The translations under genes and the position numbers were made by a program. A DNA stretch of 49,822 nucleotides, taken from the NCBI RefSeq assembly GCF_000417875.1, contig NW_006920878.1, positions 22,840 to 72,661 of the forward strand, given 5' to 3'. Positions 1 through 10,820 of this stretch are shown here, piece by piece. Position 1 is the stretch's first letter; each line of letters starts with the position of its first letter. This DNA is from Pseudozyma flocculosa PF-1. Lineage: Eukaryota > Basidiomycota > Ustilaginomycetes > Ustilaginales > Ustilaginaceae. The notes beneath the pieces were generated by a model that saw only the letters and a list, made by a program, of their open reading frames with translations, was not told where the DNA came from and searched no databases.

Positions 1-119
1 AGAGAGAGAGAGAGAGAGGGAAGGGAGGGGGCCGATCAGAAGAGAGTCAGCATGCGTGGTCCACCGGGCCAAGTCGGGAGCGAAGGTCAGGGAGGTGGAA
101 GCGAGCGCGCGCTGCCCAC

Positions 120-671
120 CTTTCCGGCGACGAGGAGCGAGAGGGCGAGAACGACGCGCTGCTTTGTGTTGAGGTCGCCCTTTGGCCAGATGTGCTGCAC
201 GAGCTTCTTGATAATGGTCCAGTCGGCCCTCCGCTGCTCCTTGAGCGTCGTCTTTGGCGCGCGGTTGAGGTTGAGCGGATCGTCGCCGTCTGCCCTTTTC
301 CCCTGCGTCGTCGGCGTGGTCGCTGGCGTTATGGGCTGCTGCTGCTGCTGGGATGGCGGTGGTGCGGTGGCCTGGTTCGAGGTGGTGGTGGGTGCTGGAT
401 CGGAACCTGATGCCATGTGACGGAACCCGCGCAGGGTCGTGTGGGTCAGCGGGGAGGGTGCGGGTGCAGGTGCGGGTGCGGGGGACAAGGCGGTGCGGCG
501 TGGGGAGTCTTGCTGCCGGATGCGGTGATCATGGTATCTCCTCCGCGTCAGGGGTGCCGTGGCGGTGTAAAGGTAGGACGACGACGAGGGAAACAAGGGC
601 GAGGATGTGCAGGTAGGTGCGGTACGGCGCAGCGCGGGGAGGGGAAGGCGGGCGCGGGATAGGAGCATCAT
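120..671 (-). CDS. ATM1: ATM1, mitochondrial ABC transporter, 5' exon only (partial)
   Basis: This is the first exon (184 codons) of a half-size ABC transporter of the mitochondrial inner membrane that exports a sulfur/glutathione compound needed for cytosolic iron-sulfur proteins. The sequence shows an Arg/Ser-rich presequence beginning MMLLSRARLPLPAL, low-complexity Pro/Thr/Gln stretches, and then the conserved Atm1 entry region around residues 150-184 (WPKGDLNTKQRVVLALSLL). The next expected words of the family are on later exons off the left edge. A GTGGGC donor follows a complete codon at 120, so the intron occupies 1-119. The start at 671 has a CACC context; an in-frame upstream Met at 887 would only add a Ser/Thr-rich leader. 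No ABC motifs are inside the window, so the name rests on the N-terminal family signature. Confidence 0.82.
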
Positions 672-1962
672 GGTGGTGGTGGTGGTGGTGTCGAGTGCGC
701 TGATCGAGGCAGCACCAAGGCGAATGCGAGGGGGGAGAAGTAGCGCAAGGGCGGGGGAAACGAGGGTGAGGTGCGTAGTCGCTTTTCGGCGCGGTGGACC
801 AGGCCGGCGCGAGGTAGAGACGAGATAGGATGCGGGGGAGGGGTCGCGGTGGGAGGGATGCCAGAGCGGCACTCGGCGGCGTAGCAAGGGGTCGCTGGTG
901 TTGGCGGGGCGGTGGTGGTGGCGGTGGTGAGGAAGAGGGGAAGCGATGCGGCAGCGAGAAAGACGACGACGAAGACTGTTGGGTCAGCCAATTGATCGTC
1001 GAGATGGTGTGCGAGCGACAGAAGCCGCTGCAGCAGCGCCGGCCCAATGTGGAGCAAAGGCCGAAGACGGCCGCTCGCCGCTCGCCGCTCGCCGCCCCGC
1101 CGGGGAAAAAGGGGACAAAGAGGCCGCCGCTCCGCCGCCCCGCTGTAGCCTTTGGCTGCCTTGCTTGATGCTTCTTCCTTCGTCTGCTGCTGTCGCTGTT
1201 GCTATCGCTGCAACAGTCCTCACAACGCTCGCCTGCCGACCCACGCCCTACAGTACATACAGTAGACCACGATAGAACCTGATCTGGAGCCAAGGTGGAA
1301 GAGCGGGCGATGCTATTCCAAAAGGCCAGGGCCGATTCCAACCCCCAACGCCCAATGCCCACCGCGTCCAATCCCTCAGCAAGGTGCCAATGTGCATCAC
1401 TCTGCCAGAGTTGCATCAGGCTGCGAATGTGGTCCCAGTCGACGTACTGGTGCACGACTCGCGTCCTCCTCACCTCGAGTCGCGGGGGGGGGGGGGGAAA
1501 CGAGTCACCTTTGCCACCTCGCAACTCTCACGGCGGTGACGGCGACGCGACGACGATGGCGTGTCGCACGGCCAGGATCAAGACTTGGGATGCTCTTTGG
1601 ATCCTTGCTCAAGCGGATTCAAAGGGGCCGGGCGAGGCCTCGATGGACAGACAGGCAGGGCAGTGATGGGATTGGCGTGGCGTGGCATGGCCTGGCCTGG
1701 TGTGGTGCGCGGTGGCGTGGCGAGTAGCGGCTCATGTCGCCGCCGTCGCCGCCGCCGCTACTGCTGCTGCTGAGACCCCGTACGGAGGTAGAAGCATGCA
1801 ACGACATTGTCCCCCGTAACCTGGCGCGTTCGGAGGCGTGGCATGGCAGGCTGCCGGCACAGCGGAGCACAGCACAGAGTAGTAGTGTCGCTCTCGACCC
1901 CCCGTTGCATCAGAGTATGCATGTCTATCGACCAGCGACACCAACGCTACCTACTCCTCGAT
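672..1962. other. Intergenic region, no convincing gene
   Basis: This 1.29 kb separates the start of ATM1 from the stop of the PPR-like gene; both genes are on the minus strand. It contains pyrimidine-rich leader sequence upstream of ATM1, a run of 14 G at 1484-1497, GGCRTGG-type repeats around 1675-1725 and a CCGTCGCCGCCGCCGC tract near 1740. Open frames exist on both strands but are low-complexity and overlap each other. It probably holds the ATM1 promoter and 5' UTR. Confidence 0.5.
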
Positions 1963-4900
1963 CTACGAGCTTCGTCCCAGCTCACCCGCAGGAGCAACGA
2001 CACCCTCCCCCTGCCCCCGCTCCTGCTCCTGCTCCTCCTCCTTTTCCTGCGGCGTCTGCTCCTCGTCGGCGACTGCGGCCAGCTGCGCTTCAGCACGGGC
2101 CTTTCGCGCCGCAGCGATCTCCGCCTTGCGCTCCTCGAGCGCCAGCCGCTGCGCCACCTCCTCGGCCTCGAGCTCGCGGAACCGCTGCCGCCGCGCAGCC
2201 TGCCTCGCCCGGTGCCGCGCCGCCAGCGCTTCGATCCGTGGCTCCAGCCGCTCCACGAGCAGCCGCTCCAGCGCATGCGCCTGCCCGCGCTTCCGCCGCT
2301 GCAGATCCCCAAGGTGCGCAAGAAAGTCAAACATCTCGACCAGCTCCTTGCGCTGCAGCGGCAGAGGCGGGAACTCATCCTCGGGCGACTCGACCGACGA
2401 CGACGACGACGACGGCGGCGACCCCTCGGCGGATGTCTCGATCTTGCCTCGCCCCTCGCGCCGAGACGTGTCCAGCCGCGCACGCCACGCCTTGGACGCC
2501 GCCTCCAGCACCTGGCAGTCGGTCAGCGCCGCCACCAGCGCACGCTCGACCACATCCCGCACCCACCGCAGCTGCGGCACCATCCTCCTCTGCGACGCCA
2601 CCGAGACAAATGGCGCCAGCATGTTGGCCGTCATGGAAAACGACGAAGGGTTGAGCCCCGGCAGGAAGCTCGGCTCCAGCACCCGGCCGGCCTCGACCGA
2701 CGGAACGTCGTACGCGCGCTGCGTCGACGGCGACGGCGGCGGCGACGACGACGACGACCCTGCCTCTCCTTGCTCCCACGCCTCGCCCTGACCGCCGAGG
2801 GCCGCGTCTTCGACCGTCGTCGCCGTTGTCGGTGCCGGTGCCTCGGCCGCGACGTCCCCACCATCTTGCGCTGTTGTTCCTGCATCTGGGTCGAGACCCG
2901 CATCGGCGTCCGGGCTGCGCTCGACAATCGCCATGCCGAGCTGCTTGGCCGTCTCCTCGGTGTGGCGCTGCGTCAAGTCGAGCGCCTCGTCGATCAGGTA
3001 GCGCGCAAAGATCATGTAGTCGCCCTGGCTGCGCTTGGCCATCTCGGCCGCGCGCGGACCACCGTCGCTCAGCTCGGCCACCGTCGTCGCAGTCGCCTCC
3101 TTGACCAGGTCGCTCATCGTCCGCCCCGCCCCGACGGCAGACTGCGGCCAGACGGCGGGCGAGCGCAGCGGGTCGAGCTCGACGCAGCAGTGCTGGATCA
3201 GCACGTCAAACGTCTTGACGCTCGGCTCGAGGGCGTAGGGGTGCAGCCTCCCTGCTGACGCCGCACCCCCGTGCGGATCGGCGACAGAGCTGGCGGTGGC
3301 CATGACCGTGGAAGCGCCGCCGTGGCCATCTCCGGCCGGGGCTGCGTCGCTGCCCTGCTCCTCGGAACCGCGCTCCCGCACGCTGCGGATCAGATCCTTC
3401 CAGTTTGTGGCAAACAGCCCCTTCTGTCCATCGTCGTCGGCCGCGGCTGCGGAAGAACCCTCCATCGCGTCTCCATCGGCCCCCCGGCGCCGGCGTGGGC
3501 CGGACAATCGTCTCGTAGGCGGCGATCATCTCGGGCACCGTGGCCTGCTCGCCCAGCGTCATGAGGACCGTGTTGAGCGTGTGCACAGTGGGCCTCGGAA
3601 AGTCGCGATCGCTGCCCGCCGCCGCCGTCGAGCCGGGCGCCGTGAGGTCGATGCCGTAGGCCTGCTTCATCAGCATGTTGAGGCCGTCGAGGTGGCCGGC
3701 CAGGCGCAGCGTCCGAGCGGCCAGGTCGCGGGTGAGCTGGTTGGGCTGCACGTCGTGGTCTCGCATGTCCTTGAGCAGCGCCATGGTCCGCAGAGCCGCG
3801 AGGATAGCGGCTCCCCGTGCGCTGGGCGCCAGGATCTGCCCGTACTTTGCCAGGCCGCCAGCGGCGGCGCGGGCGGACTTTTCGAGGCTGCGTTTGGTCT
3901 TGACGGCCGCCGACGCCTCTGCCTTTTGCACGCGCTCGGTCTGGTCGCTGGCGTGCTTGGTGAGGCCGACCATCAGCTCGCGGTAGGTGGCGCGGTTCGG
4001 CACGAGCGGCTGCTCCACTGCCGCGGCGCTGGCGTTGCGCTTGGCGGAGACGCCGGTGAGCTCGTTCCAGAGGTTGGCCATGACGCCAATGTGGCCGCCG
4101 AGAGCGAGGCGCGAGAGGACGTGGTTGTAGTCCGAGAGGGTGGGCAGCTGCTGCTGTTCGGGCGACGACGCGGCGCGCGAGAGGCGGCGCATCTCGCGGA
4201 AGATGACATTGACCCGGTGCATGTACTCGCGCACGCTGTAGGTGGCGTCAAAGACGCTCTTGGACGAGATCTTGGCGGCGGCCTGGGCGAGCATCTTGCG
4301 GTTGAAGCTGTCGAAGAAGGCGACGGAGGCGTCGTGCGCGGCTGCCGAAGGCGCATGGTCCGGGAAGGACGATGGCATCGAGGCGTCGGGTGCGAGTGCG
4401 GGAGTGGCCGAGGTCGAGGTCGAGGTCGAGGGCGCCGGGGATGCATCCTGGTCCGAGGTGGCCTCGAGCCTGCGGCGCTTTGCGGTGAGCCTGTGGAGGC
4501 GGCGGGCGCGGGCGACGTGCGGGTCGATGGCTCGGAGGACGAGCTGGTGATGGACGGGTTCCAGCTGGTCCATGAGCGAGGCCGTCTCTGTCGACGAGCC
4601 GACGCGGGGGATGCTGGCCTCGCGGACGGCATTGTAGGCGCGCCATACGCGATTGGCAGCGACGGGTCGGTGGGTGCTGTAGAGCTCGGTGAGGAGCTTC
4701 CTGACGAGCGGGTGCTTGGGTGCGCCCGGGCTGGTGGGTGACCTCCATGCGGCGGCGCGGGGGGAAAAGAAGGACCAGGGTTCGTGATGATTTGCAGCGG
4801 GGCGGGATCGGGGTCGAGAGGGGGACCGGGTGGACTGTGCAGGTTGCCGCGATTGGGACGGGGTGGAAGGAGCCGACGAGAGCCTGGCGGATTGTGGGTG

Positions 4901-5122
4901 TGGCTGTGGTTGCGATGATGGTGGTGATGGTGACGAGTGCGTCGCCGAAGGAGAGAGTGGTGCGCTGTGCTGGGTCATGTGCCTGCGGACCTGCACGGCT
5001 GCCAAGCGCGAGAGGAGGGGAGCCGATGGCAGGTCATGGTGGTGGCCGACGACGAGGCGCTGCTTGCTGAAGGCGGGGAGCAGGTTGCGGCGAGAGTAGC
5101 AGCGGAGGACCATCTTGCACAA
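1963..5122 (-). CDS. Mitochondrial PPR-like protein, interrupted by a one-base frameshift
   Basis: Two overlapping minus-strand frames together make one protein of about 1,050 residues. The N-terminal part (5122 to about 3485) begins MCKMVLRCYSRRNLLPAFSK, a good mitochondrial presequence, and contains helical-repeat blocks with PPR character: DYNHVLSRLALGGHIGVMAN, NRATYRELMVGLTKH, QPNQLTRDLAARTLRLAGHL, TVHTLNTVLMTLGEQATV followed by MIAAYETIVRP. The C-terminal part (about 3480 to 1963) continues with PSVKTFDVLIQHCCVELDPL and ends in a charged Arg/Glu coiled coil. The frame changes at a run of six C (plus strand 3480-3485); five C would keep one frame open. The probable role is mitochondrial RNA handling or translation, inferred from the repeat class. 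I do not recognise a specific orthologue. Met at 5113 is an alternative start. Confidence 0.62.
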
Positions 5123-6560
5123 GGGCGTGGGTGCACGGTCGAGGTGCGGGGCTACGGTTCGACTTGCAGGGATAGCCGTCGACTGGGATGACGCGGTAGA
5201 AGGAGCGGGCTGCGGCAGGGGCGGCCAGGGCGGGCAAGCCGGGTCGGCAAGAGGTCAAGAGGGACCTGATGACGTGGGGCGGCGAAGCAGGTCGAGCAGG
5301 GGGGCGTCTAGCAGCGGAGGTGCATGTCTGATCCGCGGGGTGGCGAATGCACTCTGCAGCAGCGTGATGGCGTCGTGTTCTGCGAGGGAGCGGCGAGAGT
5401 GATGGGTTGTTGTGGTGTCGTCGAGGGCGAGGGCGAGGCCGAGGACGAGGACGAGTGTTGGGTGTTGGTGGTGGTGGTGGTGGTGGCCGCCGCCGCGAAT
5501 GGACCGACCTGGCTGGCGGAGCGGGCGCGGGCGCTGGCGCTGGAGCCCAACCAACCTCGGTCTGAGAAGAAAAAGACGAGCGGGCGCTGGGCACCTAGCC
5601 TGGGCCAGGCAGGCCAGGCAGGCCAGGCCAGCTCGACGGCCAGGCGAGGCCCAGCTGGCCCGATATTGTGACATGGCCTGCCTCGGGATTCGGGCGGGCG
5701 CCATGGCAGGCCGCAGGCAGTCCCCGCCCACGTCGAGCGAGCCAGCCCAGCTTGATCGGGGGGCAAGGGGGGTGAGGTGGGCGCTCGGCTGTCAAATTTT
5801 CGTTTGCTGGTGCGCCTGCCTGTTGCCCGCCTGCCTGTTGCCCGCGTGCGGACCCGCGAGCAGGGTCGACTCACCCGACCCGGTCCACGAGCTCGCCAGG
5901 CTCCCGCAGGCCAGCCTGCAAGAAGAACTGGCAGGCAGGCAGCAGAAGAAGAAGAAGAAGAAGAAAAAAAAAATTGAAAGGCGGGCCCGGCGCTGCTGCT
6001 GGTGGTGCTGCTCCTCGACGGCGGTGCCTCGATACCGGCTCTGCCCCTCCTGCACCGCTTCAACGACGACAGCAACAGCAACGACGACGACGACGACGAC
6101 AACGACAACGACGGCTTCTCTACCTCATCGACCTCAGCTGCTCATCGGCCCGCTCCTCTCTCGATCTTGGCTTGTCTCCTCTCTTCTGTCGCCTCTTTGC
6201 TCTCCCTCTCGGCCTCTCGAAGCGCACGTCCAGACACCCGGCCCCTTCCCATCCGCCGCGCTGCTCCTCAATCGCGCCCGCAAGCCCACCGAAACGTTCG
6301 CTCGTATCTCGGTGCTCCATACACTCTCTCCGCCGGCTCAGCAGACCCCGTCTCTGGTCCCCACTCGGCCCCAGCACACCACTCGACACCCACGCTCGCT
6401 CGCCATCACCCACGCCTGCCCGTCGCCCATCACCACTGCACCACCACCTGCAAAGCTTTCTCGGCCCCTCGACGTCCCTCGCCTCGCCTTCTCCACCGCA
6501 CACCGCCGCCGTAGGCCTGTCTCGCAGCCCTACGCCTCAACAACAACACATCGGCCAGGC
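5123..6560. promoter_or_regulatory. Divergent intergenic region between the PPR-like and ankyrin/CCCH genes
   Basis: About 1.4 kb lies between two genes read outward. It holds CCAGG/CAGGC-rich repeats (5600-5650), CCTGCCTGTTGCCCG duplications near 5815-5850, an AAG tract running into A10 (5945-5973), and CAACGACGACGA repeats (6060-6115). A long pyrimidine-rich stretch leads up to the plus-strand ATG, typical of fungal 5' leaders. No conserved coding sequence is seen. Confidence 0.5.
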
Positions 6561-9327
6561 ATGGCTGCCACCCTGTTCCAGGCCTGCCAGCAGGGCAAGC
6601 TCGCCGCCGTCACAGAGATTCTCGAGGAAAACAAACCCGAGCTCGAGGCAAAAGGTGCGTCGACGTCGTCCTCGAGCGGCACACCCTCGCCACACATCCT
6701 CCCGCCGCCGCCGCCGCCGCCGCTGCTGCTACGTCGCAGGATGCCATCGCTCACTCTCCGTCATCCGTCTCCTCCCTTGCCCCCCCCCCCCCCCCCACCA
6801 CTCGCCCTCGCCACGCCCAGATGCACACGGAATGACGGCGCTCATGTACGCCGCGCAGGCCGGCCACGTCGCCATCGTCCAGGAGCTCCTCTCGCGCGGC
6901 GCCACGCCCGACGAGGCCGCCAGCCACAACTTTGCAAAGGACAACGCCGAAATCGCCAGCATGCTCTCGTCGGCCGTACACAACAGCGTCGCCGCCGCCT
7001 CCTCGCCCTCCGATGCGGTCCCGCAGGCATCCTACGACTCCTACGGCGGCGGACAACCCATGGCCGACGGCTCCGTCAGCTACGTCCAGCAGAACGGCAT
7101 CCACCCGGCCCACGCAGCGGGCGACGCGGCCGCCATGGCACCACACCAGCTGCACCACCAGCAGCCCTACCCCTACCACCCCCAGCAGCACCACCAGCAC
7201 CAGCACCAGCACCAGCACCAGCACCAGCACCAGCACCCTCACCAGCACCACCACCTCCACCACCCCAACTCGCAGCCGCCGCCGCCATCCTTCTTCGACC
7301 CCACCCAGATGTCCGACCCGCCGCGCGGACACGCCCACAAGGACAGCTCCTCTGCCAACCTTCCGCCGCCCGACGTTGCCCGCCTGATCCCGTGCAAGTT
7401 TTTCCCAAACTGCCGCTACGGCGACAAGTGCCTCTTTGCCCACCCCATCCCGCTCCCCTCGACCTCGGGCGCCGGCCCCGTCTCGCCCGGCCAGGCCCCC
7501 GTCTTCTACCCGTCCAACTACGCCTACGCCCCCTACGGCCCGCCGCACCACTTCTACAGCGTGGCGCCCCCCATGCCCATGCAGTACCCGCACGCCGGCG
7601 TGCCGCTGCCGCCCCACATGTCGATGCCTCCGCACATGGCCGGCCCGCACGTCTCGGACCACGCTCACCTCGCACAGGCCGACGGCAGCTTCAACCCGGC
7701 CTATGCTTCGCAGCACGCGCCATACTACCAGCCCGCCCCGGGCGTCGTTGAGGCCACCGGACCCGCCGCTGCTGTCGAGGCCGACCAGGCTGGCTCCTCG
7801 ACCGAGCCCTCGGAAGCTGCGCCGCCCGCCGAGTCGAGCCAGGACGCCGCCAAGTCTGTCGTGCCGTCCGACGCGAGCAGCTCGACGCCCGCTGCCGCCG
7901 ATGCCCTGGTCAACGGCGGTGACGCAGAAGCCAAGGACGCCGCGACGCAGCCGCAGCAGCCTGCGACCGCCGCTGGCGACAACGCGCCGGCGGCTGGCAG
8001 CACCAAGCCGCCGGTTCACAGGCGGCAGTCGTTCAACTCGCTCCTGCACCACCACGCCATCCCCTTCCAGCCGAGCCAGGCGCAGCAGCAGCAGCTCAAC
8101 GGTGACGCCGCGCTGCTCCAGAACGTCGGCCAGCCGCCGTTTGCGCGCGGCGCCAAAGGCCCGAGGCGAGGGGGCGCCTCGCTCGGCGGCAGCTTTGGCC
8201 GATCCGAGTTTGGCGGCAGCAACAAGCGCGCCGACCGGCCGGCGTGCTATTTTTTCATCCGCGGCGTGTGCAAGCACGGCGAGGACTGCCGCTTCCCGCA
8301 CATCCTGCCGGACGGCACCGACGCGCGCGGTCCGAGCAACGGCCGCTCTGGTGGCGCCAGCGGCGATGCCCACCGGTCATCGAACCGTGGTCCCGCTGCC
8401 AAGGGCGCTCGCAACGGCCCCAACGGCAACGCTACCGCCTCCGCCGCCGGCGCAGCAGCATCCGCAACGACGGCAGCCAACGGTGCTCCGACGCAGTCGT
8501 CCTCTGTCAAGAAAGGTGCCAACGGCGCCGGTGCCGCCTCGGTTGACCAGGGCTCGAGCGCCACGACCACGGGCGCAGGTGCCAGCGCTGCTGCTTCTCA
8601 TGCTGCTACCACCAACGGTGCTTCCGCCGCCGCTCCCGCCACGAAGGCGTCCTCGACCAAGATCGACTCGGCTCCGGCGGATTCGAAGCCCGCGCAGAGC
8701 AGCAGCGATGCCACCACTGCGCCGACCGGCGCCGACAAGGGCCCTGCTGCGGCGGCGTCTACCTCTGCCAAGCCCGCGACCTCGGCCAACGGTGTCAACG
8801 GTGCCAACGCGCACAATGCCGGTGGGATGAGCAACCACAATGCACGCCCCGCCAACGGACGATCGTCCAACGGTCGCGGCAACGGTCAGCAGCAGCAGGG
8901 CGGCAACCAGGGCGTCAATGGCGGCCACCACCGCAACAAGCCCAACGGCGCCGCTGCGGCCGCGGCGGCGCAGCGCGTGCCCAACTCGGACGACTTCCCC
9001 GCCCTCCCCAACGCACCGGGCCCGACCTCGGCCTCGGCCGCTACTGCACCGGCATCTACGACGGGCACCGTCAGCGGCGGAGCGGCAGCGCAACCGGCGC
9101 CGCACAAGGCCAACTTTTCCGCCATCCTCTCGGCACCGGCGCCCGTTCGCAAGACGCCCGAGGTCCCCGTCGCCGATGCCACCGCCGTCGCAGTCGCCGC
9201 TGCTGCCGAGGTCAACGACAAGGATGTCGGCGAGACGTCGACGTCGACGTCGACGTCGACGCCGCAGCAGCCGCCTGCCAACGACGAGGTCTCTGTCGAT
9301 GCAGCGGCGTCCTCGCTGTCCAACTGA
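6561..9327 (+). CDS. Ankyrin-repeat protein with two CCCH zinc fingers (RNA-binding)
   Basis: Exons 6561-6654 and 6821-9327, 866 residues. The first exon (MAATLFQACQQGKLAAVTEI) joins in phase to DAHGMTALMYAAQAGHVAIV, which reconstructs the ankyrin repeats and supports the intron (donor GTGCGT, acceptor CCCAG). CCCH finger 1 (C-X5-C-X5-C-X3-H) is near residues 223-239 and finger 2 (C-X7-C-X5-C-X3-H, YFFIRGVCKHGEDCRFPH) near 507-525. Between them lie a His/Gln repeat and a Pro/Tyr/Met-rich segment. The C-terminal third is Ala/Asn/Ser/Thr-rich and contains VPNSDDFPALP and NFSAILSAPAP, short linear motifs of the kind found in mRNA-binding proteins. By family it should bind RNA and affect mRNA stability or translation; targets cannot be told. 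The start is the only Met that keeps the ankyrin unit complete. Confidence 0.9.
6780..6796 (+). repeat. C17 homopolymer in the intron of the ankyrin/CCCH gene
   Basis: Seventeen consecutive C lie in the only intron, about 25 bases before the acceptor at 6819-6820. It could serve as the polypyrimidine tract, and its exact length may be unreliable in the assembly. Confidence 0.85.
7190..7246 (+). repeat. CAGCAC hexamer repeat coding for a Gln-His tract
   Basis: Imperfect tandem CAGCAC units lie inside exon 2 of the ankyrin/CCCH gene and encode an alternating His-Gln run. It lies between the ankyrin repeats and the first zinc finger, so length changes would alter only a linker. Confidence 0.85.
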
Positions 9328-9632
9328 GCGTCTCCTGCGCTGCGCCGTCCCACCCGCTGCGTGCGCTGGCCTGGCCTGGCCTGCCGTTGACCCTTTACCA
9401 TGATGGACGCAGACTCGATCCGGCCGTGGCCGCGACCGTGACCGTGGGCCCGCTGATCCTTCGTGCCCATCCGCCGGCCTGCTCTCATATGACCTATCCC
9501 ATCTCATCCCGTCCCGACCCATTCGACCCGTCTCGTCTCGTCCCGACCCGACTCGACTCGCTACTCGTTTCTTCTCCAGTCTCGCTCGTACTCCCCCCTC
9601 GTTCCGTGCCTTGCCGTCCGATCGCTTCCCTT
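9328..9632 (+). other. 3' flank of the ankyrin/CCCH gene
   Basis: No gene is seen. The stretch has GGCCTGGCCTGGCCTGCC near 9368 and a run of CGTCCCGAC/CGACTCGACTCG words (9508-9565). It probably contains the 3' UTR and transcript end of the upstream gene. A run of 19 T follows at 9717-9735, inside the neighbouring repeat copy. Confidence 0.45.
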
Positions 9633-10606
9633 GCTACCGTACCACATCTGTCCCATCAGACCGAAGTGTACTCTCCAGAAATGCAAACAATCGCACACAC
9701 AATTCATCTCGCACGTTTTTTTTTTTTTTTTTTTTGCAATTCATCTCGGGGTCTGCCTCCCCGAACAACCTGGCTTATCGAGGCCAGGGCATGATTACAT
9801 GACAACACGGGAGCCGATCAGGGGGGAGGAGGGGGACGCTGCAAACCGAACGCAAAAAAAAGGTTAGCCGCTGCAGCTACTCTCGCGTCACGAGCAAAGA
9901 CGCAAGGTCAAACTTACCTGGCATTGTGGACTTGGATGCCCGCCGTGGCACTTGTTGCATATGTGGAGGCGCCCACAAACTTCCGGGTTGCCGCAACGAC
10001 CCTGCTGAAAGTTGCGGCAGATGGCTCTTCGTCTCGGGGGAGCAGCGCCGCGCGCCAGATCTTCCATGACGCGTGTTAGACCGACCACGGCGGGCGTCAG
10101 TGACGCGAGGTTCTCGAAACGCTGGTCTGTCTGGTCGGCTCGCTCCTCGAGACTTGTCGTACGGGCCTCGAGGCCGTCGGAGCGTTGCTCTTGAAGGGTC
10201 GAGCGCTCCTCGAGTCTTGTGAGTCGTTCGCGGACCTCGGCCTCCGTGTCTGGGCCTTGTATGCGGATCCTACGAGGCGGTGGCTGGTCGGTGGACGAGT
10301 CGGATGTACGAGGCCTTCTCCTGTTCGGAATTGAGCCGGGGGGGGGGTCGGGGTGGGCGGCGACCTTGCAGGGCCAGTGAGGCGGGGCATGGGCGGCAAC
10401 CTCGAGTTTGAAGCTATGGGTCGAGGCTGGTGGTAGGCGAGTGGCGGCGGCTGCGGCGGGTCACTGTTGGGGGGGAGCGGAGACGAGGGAGGGAGAGGAG
10501 AGGAGAGAGGGAGGACGGGGTCTGTATGGTGAGTGGGCTGAGCCTCAATGTCGTGCGGGCGAGACATTCGCCGCCACAGGCGGGCGAGTCCAGGGGAGGG
10601 GGCCAT
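9633..10606 (-). mobile_element. Copy A of a dispersed repeat encoding a spliced Gag-like zinc-cluster protein
   Basis: Read on the minus strand, this encodes a Pro-rich N-terminus (from 10606), a coiled coil with heptads such as LEERSTLQEQRSDGLEAR, and a zinc cluster starting AICRNFQQGRCGNPEVC. The ligand pattern is C-X7-C-X5-C-X3-H followed directly by a knuckle-like C-X2-C-X3-H-X4-C. The coding part ends at a perfect GTAAGT donor (9917-9912). A CTAAC branch site with a T-rich tract lies near 9866, and acceptors exist at about 9841 and at 9648. The N-terminal and coiled-coil parts are in different frames, joined at a run of ten G (10338-10347), probably a homopolymer length error. A second copy lies at 36.6-37.3 kb. 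The Gag-like label is inferred from coiled coil plus knuckle; no reverse transcriptase, integrase or LTR is visible. It could instead be a domesticated host gene. Confidence 0.55.
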
Positions 10607-10607
10607 G

Positions 10608-10820
10608 GTGGAGCCGAGGGGAGAGAGAGAGAAGGAGAGAGAGAGCTAGAGAGAGAGAGCGAGAGAGAGAGAGGCGAGAGAGAGAGAGGCGAGAGAGAGA
10701 GCGAGAGAGCGCTAGAGAGAGAGAGAGAGCGAGAGAGAGAGAGAGCGCTAGAGAGAGAGAGCGAGCGAGAGAGAGAGAAAGCGCTAGAGAGAGAGAGAGC
10801 TAGAGAGAGGGTGAGAGGAG
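10608..10820 (+). repeat. GA-rich microsatellite running into an assembly gap
   Basis: Dense GAGAGA with interspersed GAGAGCGCTAGAGAG units. It starts beside the 5' end of the copy A gene and ends at the first N run, which suggests the repeat caused the assembly break. A short GA tract also opens the window (1-18). Confidence 0.9.

Noticed and set aside
529..1524. A 331-codon minus-strand frame upstream of ATM1 with a segment resembling ordinary protein (QYVDWDHIRSLMQLWQ)
   Set aside because: It runs into a low-complexity Pro/Ser/His-rich part antisense to other open frames, has no recognisable domain, and overlaps the ATM1 start in another frame. Chance opening in GC-rich DNA is more likely.
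1807..3258. Long plus-strand frames antisense to the PPR-like gene
   Set aside because: They are Arg/Leu-rich mirror frames of real minus-strand codons, a common artefact of high third-position GC.
5412..7751. A 779-codon plus-strand frame overlapping the ankyrin/CCCH gene start
   Set aside because: It contains the correct exon 1 but then continues through the intron into a Pro/Arg-rich wrong frame; the spliced model restores ankyrin and CCCH motifs.
9717..9735. T19 run as an RNA polymerase III terminator
   Set aside because: No A-box, B-box or folded RNA gene was found upstream on the plus strand; the reverse view is a poly(A)-like run within a repeat.
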